NCBI GenBank assembly: GCA_947460975.1
Contig: CANHGO010000006.1
Location: 1-64,000 of the forward strand
Origin: Cytophagaceae bacterium
GTDB lineage: Bacteria > Bacteroidota > Bacteroidia > Cytophagales > Spirosomataceae
Length of the DNA: 64,000 bases
Direction: 5' to 3'
Shown: piece by piece, positions 34,215 through 44,197 of the stretch
How the letters are laid out: each line of letters opens with the position of its first letter
Numbering within the stretch: position 1 is the stretch's first letter
Notes under the pieces: model-generated
Told to the model about the DNA's origin: nothing
The model's input: only the letters and a program-made list of their open reading frames with translations
The model's database searches: none
Made by a program: the position numbers and the translations under genes

Positions 34215-36329
34215 ATGTCCAACCTATTTTCCAAAATATCCACTGCGCTTCAAATCAGCGAAAACCAAGTACGAAAAACCATCGCTTTACTGGACGAAGG
34301 GGCCACAATACCTTTTATCTCTCGCTATCGCAAAGAAATGACAGGAAGTTTGGATGAAGTTCAGGTAGCTGCTATTCGGGATCTAAGGGACCAATATGTG
34401 GAATTGGAAAAACGGCGTGACGCTATTTTAAAATCTTTGCTAGAGTTAGAAAAACTGACTCCGGAATTAGAGAAAGCGGTACGAGCGGCTGAAACATTAG
34501 CCAAACTAGAAGATATCTATTTGCCCTACAAACCTAAACGTAAAACTCGTGCGATGGCTGCCCGTGAAAAAGGTTTGCAGGAACTGGCTGATAAATTATA
34601 CCAACAAGGCCTTATTGCCCCAGAAGCATTAGCGGTTAATTACCTGGATCAGGTGGCGAACGTCGACGAAGCCCTTGCCGGAGCTCGAGATATTTTGGCT
34701 GAAGAAATGATGGAAACAGCGGAAGCTAGAGAGGAAGCAAGGAATTTATTTACTCGTAAAACGACCGTAAAGTCTAGTATCGCCAGAGGAAAACAAGAGG
34801 CGGGAATCAAATACAAAGACTATTTCGATTGGTCTGAATCTCTCGCACAAGCCCCTTCACATCGGATTTTAGCTTTATTTAGAGGCGAAAATGAAGGTTT
34901 TTTAAACCTGAGTTTGCTGGGGCCCGATGAAGAAGTCCTTACCAAACTAGAGCGCAGATTCATCACAGGCAATAATTCCTGCGCCAAGCAAGTGGAAATG
35001 GCCATTCAAGATGGGTACAAGCGTTTATTGATGCCTGCCATGGAAACGGAAGTACGGGCTGAAGCTAAAAAACGAGCCGACGAGAACGCGATACGTGTAT
35101 TTGCTGAAAATATCAGGCAATTACTTTTAGCGGCTCCCTTAGGCCAAAAGCGTGTTTTGGCATTAGACCCTGGATTTAGAACAGGATGCAAAGTCGTATG
35201 CCTGGACGAACAAGGGAGCTTATTGGCCAATACAGCGATTTACCCTCACACAGGTCCTGGACAAGCTTCCGAAGCGGCTGAAACCATTAAAGATTGGGTG
35301 AAAAAATACCAAATTCAGGCCATTGCCATTGGTAATGGAACAGCGGGAAGAGAAACGGAAACTTTTGTTCGCAACTTAAATTTGAACGGCATCCATATTA
35401 TTATGGTGAACGAAAGCGGCGCTTCCATCTATTCGGCCTCCGAAGTCGCAAGAGATGAATTTCCAGATAAAGATGTGACCGTTCGAGGCGCTGTTTCTAT
35501 CGGTCGTAGACTGATGGATCCACTCGCTGAGTTAGTCAAAATTGACGCAAAGTCGATTGGCGTAGGCCAATACCAACATGATGTAGATCAAAAAAAATTA
35601 CAAGCTTCGTTGGACGACACAGTGGTGTCATGTGTCAATTTAGTTGGCGTAGAACTTAACACCGCCTCCAAACAGATTTTATCCTATGTATCAGGCCTAG
35701 GTCCCCAACTGGCTCAAAATATTATTGACTACCGGACAAAAAATGGTCCCTTTGTCAAGCGTTCTGACCTTAAAAAAGTGACAAGGTTAGGAGAAAAAGC
35801 CTTTGAGCAAGCCGCAGCTTTCTTGCGCATTCGACATGCGAAAAATCCGTTAGATGCGAGTGCCGTTCACCCTGAGCGCTATGAGATAGTCGAAAAAATG
35901 GCCAAAGATCTACATTGTAAAGTCGCCGATCTTTTGGCAGATGAATCACTGCGCAAGCAAATTCAATTAAGCCAATATGTAACGTCAGATGTGGGGATGC
36001 CCACATTAACCGATATCATTTCAGAACTGGCCAAACCAGGCCTCGACCCACGCGAAAAATTTGAGGCATTTGAGTTTGCCGATGGAGTAAATAATATCAA
36101 AGATTTACGGATTGGCATGACCTTGCCTGGGATTGTGACCAACATTACCAATTTTGGGGCTTTTGTGGATATTGGGGTACACCAAGATGGTTTGGTGCAC
36201 GTAAGCCAACTAGCCGACAAGTTTGTCAAGGATCCCAATGAAGTGGTGAAAGTATCACAAAAGGTGATGGTGCGTGTCACCGAAGTGGATGAAGCCAGAA
36301 AGAGAATTGCCCTAAGCATGAAGAGCTAA
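34215..36329 (+). CDS. tex: Tex family RNA-binding transcription accessory protein
   Basis: The 704-residue protein matches Tex in domain order: an N-terminal helical bundle (MSNLFSKISTALQ; PFISRYRKEMTGSLDEVQ near 35), a YqgF-type RNase-H-like domain (VLALDPGFRTGCKVVCLD near 318), a helix-hairpin-helix pair (LSYVSGLGPQLAQNIIDYR near 495) and a C-terminal S1 RNA-binding domain (GMTLPGIVTNITNFGAFVDIGVHQDGLVHVSQLADKFV, about 636-673). A few Tex proteins are somewhat longer. It is expressed alone, 97 bases after the repressor. The role is modulation of transcription or ribosome-associated RNA handling; the fine mechanism is open. Confidence 0.95.
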   Translation: MSNLFSKISTALQISENQVRKTIALLDEGATIPFISRYRKEMTGSLDEVQVAAIRDLRDQYVELEKRRDAILKSLLELEKLTPELEKAVRAAETLAKLEDIYLPYKPKRKTRAMAAREKGLQELADKLYQQGLIAPEALAVNYLDQVANVDEALAGARDILAEEMMETAEAREEARNLFTRKTTVKSSIARGKQEAGIKYKDYFDWSESLAQAPSHRILALFRGENEGFLNLSLLGPDEEVLTKLERRFITGNNSCAKQVEMAIQDGYKRLLMPAMETEVRAEAKKRADENAIRVFAENIRQLLLAAPLGQKRVLALDPGFRTGCKVVCLDEQGSLLANTAIYPHTGPGQASEAAETIKDWVKKYQIQAIAIGNGTAGRETETFVRNLNLNGIHIIMVNESGASIYSASEVARDEFPDKDVTVRGAVSIGRRLMDPLAELVKIDAKSIGVGQYQHDVDQKKLQASLDDTVVSCVNLVGVELNTASKQILSYVSGLGPQLAQNIIDYRTKNGPFVKRSDLKKVTRLGEKAFEQAAAFLRIRHAKNPLDASAVHPERYEIVEKMAKDLHCKVADLLADESLRKQIQLSQYVTSDVGMPTLTDIISELAKPGLDPREKFEAFEFADGVNNIKDLRIGMTLPGIVTNITNFGAFVDIGVHQDGLVHVSQLADKFVKDPNEVVKVSQKVMVRVTEVDEARKRIALSMKS

Positions 36330-36422
36330 TTGGCAAGCTATATTGATTTTTGATACCGAAGAAATATCGCCTACCCCATTAAGGTGCAAACCATATTCTC
36401 CGGTACCTAACATCTTAAAAAT

Positions 36423-36635
36423 TTACTTTTTAGCCAATTTTAATTCCATCGTGCACTGAGGACATTTGCCTTTTTTAGCATAGGTTTTAGTCCCCTCGCA
36501 TTTCATCGGACACTGATAAGCTTCTTTTTTGTCCGCTGCAGTTTCCTTTTTTTCAACTTTCGTTGCTTCTTGCTGTTGAGCCATCGCTCCAAACATTCCT
36601 GCCATCAAAGTGGCCATTAACATCATTTTTTTCAT
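36423..36635 (-). CDS. Exported heavy-metal-binding domain (HMBD) protein
   Basis: The 70-residue protein has a signal to about residue 19, a KEKK-rich linker, and one HMBD motif: YQCPMKCEG...KGKCPQCTMELK (Cys41, Cys45, Cys57, Cys60 region). This fits the YxCPMHP...GKCPKCGM consensus of copper/heavy-metal HMBD domains. It lies 7 bases downstream of the TonB receptor and so is probably co-transcribed. It likely binds Cu or Ni/Zn in the periplasm, as a carrier or sponge; the metal is not decided by sequence. Confidence 0.82.
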   Translation of the reverse strand: MKKMMLMATLMAGMFGAMAQQQEATKVEKKETAADKKEAYQCPMKCEGTKTYAKKGKCPQCTMELKLAKK

Positions 36636-36642
36636 GTTGAAT

Positions 36643-38862
36643 TTATTTTATTTTAAATCGTATTCCTGAGTAAATCATTCGGCCGACAATCGGCCCCCAA
36701 ACCATCGTTGCATCAAAATAACGACTAAACGGATCTGTCGCATACATTAAAGGATTTGTTTGCGTAAAATTACTAAGATTTTCTCCGCCAACATACCATT
36801 CCCATTGCTTAAATTGCCTAGTCACCTGTGCGTAGATGGTAGAAAAAGCTGGGGAAATGACCAAGGGAGAATTGGGTTCATGTGCGTGTCCGGCAGCTGC
36901 ATTGGGAATACGCCTTTCTCCATTCCACTGCCAAGTTAAATCAAATTTCCATTTTGACATCGTAGTCTCATAACCCATATTCAACAAAACTCGTTCCTTA
37001 TTCACAAAGGGTTTCGCCAAACGGCTCAAGCTACCATTGGAACTAATGTAGTCCGATTGCACATCTTGCCAGCGGTAAGCTGCTTTAAGCTCAAAACGCT
37101 TAAATGGACTATAATTAAATTCTAGTTGCACGCTATTTGCAAAAGACACCCCCGGACTTGAATACATACGAATCAGACCAGAGGTCTCCATATCGACCAA
37201 CCATTGTTGCTCAAAATCAGTTCGATATGCGTCAAAAACAAAATTTGCTTTTCTTGTGCCTAGCATCAAATTTTTAGTCAATGACAAACCGTAGTTCCAG
37301 GATTTCTCGATTGGACTTAAATTACCCATCAATTGGATTCTTCGTCCATTCGCTAAAAAACCCATGTTTTCAGCGATTGGATTCACGCGGCGCCAACCTT
37401 TTCCTGCAGACAATCTAAAAATCCAATCGGATGAAATATCCCACTTAAGGTGCATCCTAGGTGTCCATTGGGTGCCTAATTGATTATGAAAATCGACTCG
37501 TTGGCCCACAACTAACAACAATACATTAGGAACCGTTAAGGCATATTCTCCAAAAAATCCAGGTACCATTTCAGTACGCGCAAAAGCCGAATCTATGTAC
37601 GATTCTTGATAAGAATCATATAAAAAGCTTGCACCCGCTTTCCAGCCATGGTTTGTGTTTCCAATGATGGACTGATAAATTAAATTCCCATACATGCTTT
37701 GCTCGCGACCTCGATAATTTTTAAAGGCAAAGTAAGAATCGTTATCATGTTGGTTTGCATTCAAAATTAAACCAAGACCCTTCCAAGGCTTCAATTGGAA
37801 TAGTCGGGCTATTTTAGAAAAAGCTTCCCAACGAGACGTCTTGCTTCCAAAACCATATACTAAATAGCGGTTGGATGATAAGTCCTCAAAATTCATTTGA
37901 CCAGCCACCCTATTTTCATGTAAATAACTGGCCCCCCACTGAACAATCCATTGATCTGTCGCATACTTCCAGCGATTTAAAACATTGGCAAACGTAAAAA
38001 GTGGCTGATCCATAAAGCCATCTTTATTCCCATCGGTCCTTGCTGCTTGTTGAGAAAAATGGGTAAAAACACCCATAGAAAGTTTATCGTTAAATTTGTG
38101 TGCCGCTTGTTGGTTTATTTCATAGCGACCCTGAGAATTCACATAGGTATTTAAAAAATAGGCCTCAGAAGTATCAGGTTTGGCTAACTCAATATTTATT
38201 CCACCCGTCATGGATTCATAGCCATTGGCCACCGAACTAACCCCTTTACTTAAATCAATGGATTTTATCCAAGTTCCAGGCAAATAACTTAGGCCATAGG
38301 TAGATTTCAAACCCCGGATGGATGGCATATTTTCAAGGTTTGTCTGGACATAATTCCCTGATAAACCCAATAATTGGATTTGCTTAGCCCCAGTTACCCC
38401 ATCTGTAAAGTTGACCGATACACTCGCATTCGTTTCAAAACTTTCAGATAAATTGCAACATGCGGCTTTTGCCAAAGTCTTCATCGTCAAAACCTCTCTT
38501 TGAAGTAACGACATGTTGTCTTGTTGGCCCGGATTAGCCAATACCCGAACCTCATATAATTCATTGGTTTTTGCCCACAAATGAATGTGCTGAAAGGCAG
38601 ATTTTTCAACCCAAACAGAATCGGTTTGAAATCCAACGTAAGTAGTAACAAGCCAACCGGGAAATTTACCTGCCGACAATTTAAACATGCCCCCAGCAGT
38701 GGTGAGCACAGCGACGCGAGTAGGTTTATAAACGACAGAGGCGCCAATAAGGTCTTCCATGTTTCCAGCGGAATCCAAACTCATCACACGTCCAGTGATT
38801 TCTTGGCCCCATAATCCAAAGGGCGCTAGTAATAAAAGATAAATAATTATTTTTTTGTACAT
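36643..38862 (-). CDS. TonB-dependent receptor, likely metal/metallophore related
   Basis: The 739-residue receptor has a signal peptide (1-20), a carboxypeptidase-regulatory-like domain (about 21-105), a plug (about 120-225, with LSESFETNASVSVNFTDGVTGAKQ and SYLPGTWIKSIDLSKG) and a barrel ending in IYSGIRFKIK. A Cys-Cys pair (AKAACCNLSESF, about 133-134) sits at the plug start. It has no SusD partner. The HMBD gene directly downstream and the Cys-rich gene upstream point to a metal role, such as copper, but substrate is uncertain. A siderophore remains possible. Confidence 0.88.
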   Translation of the reverse strand: MYKKIIIYLLLLAPFGLWGQEITGRVMSLDSAGNMEDLIGASVVYKPTRVAVLTTAGGMFKLSAGKFPGWLVTTYVGFQTDSVWVEKSAFQHIHLWAKTNELYEVRVLANPGQQDNMSLLQREVLTMKTLAKAACCNLSESFETNASVSVNFTDGVTGAKQIQLLGLSGNYVQTNLENMPSIRGLKSTYGLSYLPGTWIKSIDLSKGVSSVANGYESMTGGINIELAKPDTSEAYFLNTYVNSQGRYEINQQAAHKFNDKLSMGVFTHFSQQAARTDGNKDGFMDQPLFTFANVLNRWKYATDQWIVQWGASYLHENRVAGQMNFEDLSSNRYLVYGFGSKTSRWEAFSKIARLFQLKPWKGLGLILNANQHDNDSYFAFKNYRGREQSMYGNLIYQSIIGNTNHGWKAGASFLYDSYQESYIDSAFARTEMVPGFFGEYALTVPNVLLLVVGQRVDFHNQLGTQWTPRMHLKWDISSDWIFRLSAGKGWRRVNPIAENMGFLANGRRIQLMGNLSPIEKSWNYGLSLTKNLMLGTRKANFVFDAYRTDFEQQWLVDMETSGLIRMYSSPGVSFANSVQLEFNYSPFKRFELKAAYRWQDVQSDYISSNGSLSRLAKPFVNKERVLLNMGYETTMSKWKFDLTWQWNGERRIPNAAAGHAHEPNSPLVISPAFSTIYAQVTRQFKQWEWYVGGENLSNFTQTNPLMYATDPFSRYFDATMVWGPIVGRMIYSGIRFKIK

Positions 38863-38901
38863 CGTTTTTGATTTAAATGAGTGAATAAAAACTCAAAAAA
38901 A

Positions 38902-39327
38902 TCAAATTAGATATGCTTGCAGGCTCGCTAGACGCGTGCTTAAAGGAGGAGGTGAATGATTTGAATAATAAAAACTTAACTTTTCAGAGGCTCTTGACCC
39001 ACTCAAATTCAAAAAAGTCAAAGATGGGGACGTCAAAACAGCATCAGCTACTTGATGCTTTTGAATTTTATTACCAGTCTGATCAAAATTGAATTTTAAC
39101 GCGTATCGATCATAAGAGCAACATTTAGCCCGGCTGAATGTAGATGTATTTGCGTGATTAAAATTGGGTTTAGTATTCTTTGAACAACACGAAACCGCCT
39201 TATCAAATGAATATTTTTTATTTCCAGTGAAAAGGCATGTGGACTGAGTATATGAAATACCTAAATTTCCTACTAAAAAGTAGGTAGCTAAATAAACCAA
39301 AAAGAAGCGCTTGATAGCTAATTTCAT
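38902..39327 (-). CDS. Small exported Cys-rich protein (HYC_CC_PP-like)
   Basis: Start placed at ATG 39327 (MKLAIKRFFLVYLATYFLVG), giving a signal peptide and 141 residues. Cys-Cys pairs occur in VSCCSKN and AKCCSYD, with another Cys in STCLFTG and a C-terminal HSPPPLSTR. This pattern matches the Bacteroidota family named HYC_CC_PP (recalled from memory), except that STC replaces HYC. It lies 39 bases before the TonB receptor gene and may bind a metal for it. A perfect -7 element (39345-39352) sits just upstream. Confidence 0.72.
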   Translation of the reverse strand: MKLAIKRFFLVYLATYFLVGNLGISYTQSTCLFTGNKKYSFDKAVSCCSKNTKPNFNHANTSTFSRAKCCSYDRYALKFNFDQTGNKIQKHQVADAVLTSPSLTFLNLSGSRASEKLSFYYSNHSPPPLSTRLASLQAYLI

Positions 39328-39344
39328 CTCAAAAAATAATGGCA

Positions 39345-39352
39345 CAAATTTA
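39345..39352 (-). promoter_or_regulatory. -7 promoter element before the Cys-rich gene
   Basis: Minus-strand TAAATTTG fits the Bacteroidota -7 consensus TAnnTTTG exactly. It lies 18 bases from the ATG, so the leader would be very short. No good -33 TTTG was found at the right distance. Confidence 0.45.
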
Positions 39353-39434
39353 CAAATTTTATAGATATTCTATTGAATTGATGAAATTTATGTGCTTTTG
39401 GTTTAAATTATTTAATTTGCACCAACTATTCAAT

Positions 39435-41075
39435 ATGCGTCCTCAATTTAGGTTAATCCTACTGTTTTTTATTTCCTTTATTGGGAGCCTTTCAGCTTTC
39501 GCTCAGAATACTACCTATCGATATTTGGTGCTGTTTAAGGATAAAAACAATAGCCCTTTTTCAATTACGAAACCAGAAACATTTCTAAGTTCCAAGTCTA
39601 TAGAACGTAGAAAAAAAATGAATATTGCCGTACAAGCGCAAGATTTACCGGTTAACCCCAGTTATTTAGACCAATTGAAATCCACAGGGGCAACCATCAT
39701 TTTTCCATTAAAATGGATTAATGGAGCATTGATTTCGCAAAAACCGAGCGACCTTTCCAAAGTATTAAAACTTGAAAATGTGAAAGGTCTTTATTGGAAT
39801 TTCCCTGCGGATTCGAGTGCCAACAATCAAATTAAAAGCAATGGAATCACAGGAACTAAATTATCAAATGCAGATCCAGATTTTGGGAGTTCGCTGACAC
39901 AAGTTTCCCAACTAGGAATCGACATTATGCATGCAAAAGGTTTTCGTGGAGAAAATACCCTGATTACTTTGCTGGATAATGGCTTTTTAAATGCGAATCA
40001 AGTCCCTTACTTGCAGGCCATTTTTACCGAAAAAAGAGTGATTGGCACGCTCACTACAACCCCCAGTTTAAAATCGGTCTATGTAGGAGGTTCCCATGGA
40101 ACGAATGTCCTTAGCACCATTGCCGGTCAATCCCCCGGAAAATTGTTTGGAACAGCCTATTTAGCCAATTTTGCAATGGCGCAAACCGAGGAAGATGGTT
40201 CTGAATTAATCGTCGAAGAAGCAAATTGGCTCAGAGGCGCTGAATGGGCCGATAGCTTAGGAACCGATGTATTAAGTTCATCTTTGGGCTATTCTGAATT
40301 TGACAACTTAAAACATAACCATACCTATGCAGATATGAATGGACGAACAACTTTGGTTTCAAAAGCCGCTGTCTGGGCATCACAAAAAGGGATTATTTGC
40401 ACCATAAGCGCTGGAAACGAAGGAACAAATACATGGAAATACATTTCAGCACCAGCGGATGCCGATTCAATTTTAGCCGTGGGAGCCGTAGACAGATCCG
40501 GTTTAAAAGCGAGTTTTAGCTCATTTGGACCTAGTTTTGATAAAAGAATAAAACCTGATGTTTCTTCTATGGGACTGGGGACTGTGGTTGGCACAACAAG
40601 TGGGACGATTGCCACATCCAATGGAACCTCATTTTCAGCACCCCTCATGGCTGGATTTGCTGCTGGAATGGTCCAAGCTAATCCACGTAATAGTTCTTGG
40701 CAAATCATGGATGCCATCCGAAAATCAGGCAATCAAGCATCTAAACCAGATAATTTATTGGGATACGGAATTCCGAATTTTTTAAAGGCCACCACCATAT
40801 TAAATCCGATATTAGGCGTTGAGCCCATCAATGAAATTGCGGTTCGAATTTATCCTAATCCAGTTAAAATAGGGGAAAAAATCAACATTGATCTACCTAA
40901 AGAAATGGAAATGAAACTTGAGATTTTTAATGCACAAGGGATCATTTTGAATACATTAATCCTAAAACAAATACACGAAGAAATATTCCTTCCGCCACTC
41001 AGCTCGGGCAAGTATTATTTTAGGTTCACGGAAACAAATACCTCCCAAACGATTCCTGTGCTTTATAATTTTTAG
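39435..41075 (+). CDS. Secreted S8 subtilisin-like serine protease with T9SS sorting domain
   Basis: Start set at ATG 39435 (MRPQFRLILLFF...AFAQ signal); longer frames begin up to 96 bases upstream. The 546-residue product has the subtilase triad Asp181 (LLDNGF), His221 (GSHGTN) and Ser399 (NGTSFSAP), and the oxyanion Asn328 (SAGNEG). Residues about 458-546 are a type A Por/T9SS sorting domain (VRIYPNP, then ...GKYYFRF). It should be exported through Sec, then T9SS, and attached to or released from the surface for protein degradation. Monocistronic; a divergent Cys-rich gene is upstream. Confidence 0.93.
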   Translation: MRPQFRLILLFFISFIGSLSAFAQNTTYRYLVLFKDKNNSPFSITKPETFLSSKSIERRKKMNIAVQAQDLPVNPSYLDQLKSTGATIIFPLKWINGALISQKPSDLSKVLKLENVKGLYWNFPADSSANNQIKSNGITGTKLSNADPDFGSSLTQVSQLGIDIMHAKGFRGENTLITLLDNGFLNANQVPYLQAIFTEKRVIGTLTTTPSLKSVYVGGSHGTNVLSTIAGQSPGKLFGTAYLANFAMAQTEEDGSELIVEEANWLRGAEWADSLGTDVLSSSLGYSEFDNLKHNHTYADMNGRTTLVSKAAVWASQKGIICTISAGNEGTNTWKYISAPADADSILAVGAVDRSGLKASFSSFGPSFDKRIKPDVSSMGLGTVVGTTSGTIATSNGTSFSAPLMAGFAAGMVQANPRNSSWQIMDAIRKSGNQASKPDNLLGYGIPNFLKATTILNPILGVEPINEIAVRIYPNPVKIGEKINIDLPKEMEMKLEIFNAQGIILNTLILKQIHEEIFLPPLSSGKYYFRFTETNTSQTIPVLYNF

Positions 41076-41098
41076 GCTGCAAATTTCTTGTGCGACTA

Positions 41099-42010
41099 TT
41101 ACAACATCGCTGCTCCAAAAACACCAGCACTATCCCCTAATTTCGGTTTAACGATGGGGGTCAATACTTCACCAGAGTTGAAAATATATTTTTTGATTCG
41201 CTCATAGCCTTCGCTATACAACAAATCGATGTTTCCAACTCCCCCACCGATCACAATCACATCGGGATCAATGACGTTAATGATCGTAGAAATAGCTTTC
41301 CCATAATATTCAAATAATCGCTCCATGGTGACTGTCGCATTTGAATCGGAACCCGCTATATAGGCTTGAACAATATCTTTTAATTTCTTTTTATCCCCAG
41401 TTTGTCTTTCATAAAACAATTCTAAGGATGGACCGGCAATGACTTTCTCAACACATCCAGCCTTGCCACAATAACAAGGCTCACCCCCTTCTTCCAAAAT
41501 ATTATGTCCCCATTCGCCACCAATTCCATGAAGCCCATTAATCACCTTACCATTCACCACTAAACCACCGCCAACACCCGTGCCTAAAATAACTCCAAAT
41601 ACTACTTGGGCCTCTTTATTTATTTCCTGAACCGCACCTAAAAGTGCTTCTGCTAACGCAAAGCAATTGGCATCATTGGCCAACACAACTTCACAACCAA
41701 CCACTTTGGCTAAATCGGCGGCCATAGGTTTGCCGTTCATGCTTGTCGTATTGCAATTTTTCATGGTCTGTGAAGCAGGATCCAAAACCCCTGGAGTAGC
41801 AAAACCTAAGCGCGTTGGCCTAAATCCCACTTTTTGACTGACTGAATCAATCAATCTACCCACCTGAGAAATGATATGATCATATCCCTTAATCGATTCT
41901 GTATCAATACGTTCACGTAAAATGACTTGAGTCGGATCATATTGATCTAAAATAGCACATTCAATTTTCGTTCCTCCTAAATCTATCCCCCAATTATATT
42001 TTTTTTCCAT
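41099..42010 (-). CDS. ROK family sugar kinase (glucokinase-like)
   Basis: Start placed at ATG 42010 (MEKKYNWGIDLGGTKIEC), which sits 4 bases after the rsgA stop; a longer frame from 42040 would overlap rsgA. The 303-residue kinase has the ATP-binding DLGGTK, the ROK signature LGTGVGGGLVVNGKVINGLHGIGGEWGH and the zinc-binding CYCGKAGCVE. It likely phosphorylates glucose or another hexose freed by the glycan enzymes. It has no DNA-binding domain, so it is a kinase, not a repressor. It lies downstream of rsgA in one run with waaA. Confidence 0.9.
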   Translation of the reverse strand: MEKKYNWGIDLGGTKIECAILDQYDPTQVILRERIDTESIKGYDHIISQVGRLIDSVSQKVGFRPTRLGFATPGVLDPASQTMKNCNTTSMNGKPMAADLAKVVGCEVVLANDANCFALAEALLGAVQEINKEAQVVFGVILGTGVGGGLVVNGKVINGLHGIGGEWGHNILEEGGEPCYCGKAGCVEKVIAGPSLELFYERQTGDKKKLKDIVQAYIAGSDSNATVTMERLFEYYGKAISTIINVIDPDVIVIGGGVGNIDLLYSEGYERIKKYIFNSGEVLTPIVKPKLGDSAGVFGAAML

Positions 42011-42014
42011 AGGT

Positions 42015-42944
42015 TTATCGACGATTATCGTCATTTTCAAAAATACTAAAATAACTTAAATATCTACTTGACGCAATTTCACCGTCCTTAACTGCTTGTT
42101 GGACCACACAATGTGGTTCATGCAAATGTAAACAATTATTAAATTTGCACTGTCCCAAAAGTGCCCGCATCTCAGGGAAATAATGGGCTAATTCTTCTTT
42201 TTCTATTTCCATGACCCCAAATTCATTAATCCCTGGGCTATCGATCAAATAAGTATCGGGCCCTAGTTCCCACATCGTTGAATACGTAGTGGTATGAACC
42301 CCTTTTTGGGCAAAATCAGAAATTTCTTTCGTTTTAATATGTAAGGTAGGTGCGACGATATTTAAAAGACTTGATTTACCAACGCCTGAATGACCGGCCA
42401 TCAAAGATACCTTGCCTTCAAACATTTCTTTAAATTCCGAAATGCCCTGATTTAATGGGATTGAAGTAAATAAAACCCCATACCCCAATTCCTGGTATAA
42501 ACCTGCCCACTCAAAAACTTGATCTTTTTCTTCCTCATGTAATAAGTCCATTTTATTGAAAACGATCGTCACCGGAATTCGAAATGCTTCAGCAGTGACT
42601 AAAAACCGATCTAAAAATCCTAAAGATGTTTTGGGGAATTTATAGGTAAATATAAAAATGGCTTGATCTACATTCGCCGCTAATAATTGGCCATGGCTAG
42701 TCTTATGGACAGATTTTCGAATAATATAATTTTGCCTCGGCGAAATTTCTTCAATAACCACCGTTTGATTAGCCTCATCCTCCATGGAGAAAAGCACCTT
42801 ATCTCCCACGGTAATTGGGTTAGAGGTTTTAGGGCCATTCAACTTAAACTTCCCTTTTAATCTAGCTCGATATACCTTTCCCGATTCGGCACGAACTTCA
42901 TACCAAGAGCCTGTTGAACGCATGATGAGACCTTTATTCAGCAT
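42015..42944 (-). CDS. rsgA: Ribosome small-subunit-dependent GTPase A
   Basis: The 309-residue circularly permuted GTPase has an N-terminal OB fold (about 1-75), then G4 (NKMDL, 130-134), G1 (GHSGVGKSS, 184-192) and G3 (DSPG, 235-238) in permuted order. A C-terminal zinc knuckle has Cys266, Cys271, His273 and Cys279. This is diagnostic of RsgA, which helps the 30S subunit mature. It overlaps the waaA 3' end by 11 bases, so start at 42944 is consistent with coupling; 42923 is an alternative. Confidence 0.95.
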   Translation of the reverse strand: MLNKGLIMRSTGSWYEVRAESGKVYRARLKGKFKLNGPKTSNPITVGDKVLFSMEDEANQTVVIEEISPRQNYIIRKSVHKTSHGQLLAANVDQAIFIFTYKFPKTSLGFLDRFLVTAEAFRIPVTIVFNKMDLLHEEEKDQVFEWAGLYQELGYGVLFTSIPLNQGISEFKEMFEGKVSLMAGHSGVGKSSLLNIVAPTLHIKTKEISDFAQKGVHTTTYSTMWELGPDTYLIDSPGINEFGVMEIEKEELAHYFPEMRALLGQCKFNNCLHLHEPHCVVQQAVKDGEIASSRYLSYFSIFENDDNRR

Positions 42945-44190
42945 ATTTTTGGCCTAAATTTTTTCGTACATAGTTCATGATACATACTGTGGCACCTGCA
43001 TGGGTGGCCACATATTGGCGAGATTGTACTTGTTTTTGGACTAATAAATCTTCAGAAAGATAAATTTCAAGCATTTTTTCTTCTAATTCATGGCTATTTG
43101 CCACAGGAAAAGCTAATCCTACATTCACCAATTCAAGTGCCTCATGGAATTTTTCAAAATTCTTATTTCCAAAAAAGACGGTTGGCCCAAAAACGGCAGC
43201 CTCCAACGTATTATGTAATCCAGCGCCAAAAGCACCGCCAATATAAGCAAATAAGGCCCCTCGGTACAAATAAGATAAGCGACCAACTTCATTCACAAAT
43301 AATACCTGTGCATTTGTATCTAAAGGCACGCCTTTGGAATAGCCTACTTGAATTTCAATCTTTGACTCCCATGATTTTAACGTTGATTCATTAATTTCAT
43401 GTGGCACCACCACCCATTTAAATGGAAATTTACCTGAGTTGATCAGTGGAATTAAACAATCCATATCAGCGTCCCACACGGAACCAAGGACTACAAATTC
43501 GTTCTGGCCAACAAACTCCGAGCATAAAGACCATGTTTGAGCTGAACGAAGATTGGATAATACTCGATCAAATCGCGTATCACCACCCAATGTAACGTGC
43601 TGAATACCAATCTGATTCAACATATCTTTTGACGATTCATCCTGAACAAAAAGCTGGTCAAAAGAAGTTAATATATTCCTAAAGAATCCACCGTACCCTT
43701 TAAAAAACAATTGATCTTTTCTAAAAATGGCTGAAACTAAAATCGTTTTAATACTTCTCTTTTTAAGTTCATGTAAATAGAAATACCAAAATTCATATTT
43801 CACAAAAAATACCATGGACGGATTGACAAGATCCAAAAATCTTTGGCTAGTGGACGACCCATCAAAAGGCAAATAACTTACATAATCAATACCTGGCGCA
43901 TTTTTCCGCACCTCATACCCTGAAGGAGAAAAAAAGGTAACTAAAATAAAATAGTCTGGAAATTCTTCAGAAAATGCGTCGATGATCGGTTTTCCCTGTT
44001 CAAATTCACCCATGGATGCTGTATGAAACCAGGCAACGGGCTTGCTATTATTTTTGAAAGCAGATTCCAGCCCTTCCCAAACATGTTTTTGGCCATAATT
44101 CCATTTCTTAGCCTTGCCATGGAACACAGAAATGAATCCTAAAATCTGCTTATATAAAAACAAGGCAAAAATATACAGCCAAACCCTCAA
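42934..44190 (-). CDS. waaA: 3-deoxy-D-manno-octulosonic acid (Kdo) transferase
   Basis: The 418-residue membrane-associated glycosyltransferase has an N-terminal hydrophobic anchor (WLYIFALFLYKQILGF) and WFHTASMGEFEQGKPII near 54, the family's catalytic-base region. The SLGLCE-like VFFVKYEFWYFYLHEL segment follows near 130, and the C-terminal domain has IGGAFGAGLHNTLEAAVFGPTVFFG near 328. It adds Kdo to lipid A precursors, showing that the organism makes LPS. It overlaps rsgA by 11 bases. A possible -7 element (TAATTTTG on the minus strand) lies 36 bases upstream. Confidence 0.94.
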   Translation of the reverse strand: MRVWLYIFALFLYKQILGFISVFHGKAKKWNYGQKHVWEGLESAFKNNSKPVAWFHTASMGEFEQGKPIIDAFSEEFPDYFILVTFFSPSGYEVRKNAPGIDYVSYLPFDGSSTSQRFLDLVNPSMVFFVKYEFWYFYLHELKKRSIKTILVSAIFRKDQLFFKGYGGFFRNILTSFDQLFVQDESSKDMLNQIGIQHVTLGGDTRFDRVLSNLRSAQTWSLCSEFVGQNEFVVLGSVWDADMDCLIPLINSGKFPFKWVVVPHEINESTLKSWESKIEIQVGYSKGVPLDTNAQVLFVNEVGRLSYLYRGALFAYIGGAFGAGLHNTLEAAVFGPTVFFGNKNFEKFHEALELVNVGLAFPVANSHELEEKMLEIYLSEDLLVQKQVQSRQYVATHAGATVCIMNYVRKNLGQKYAE

Positions 44191-44197
44191 TTTTTCT

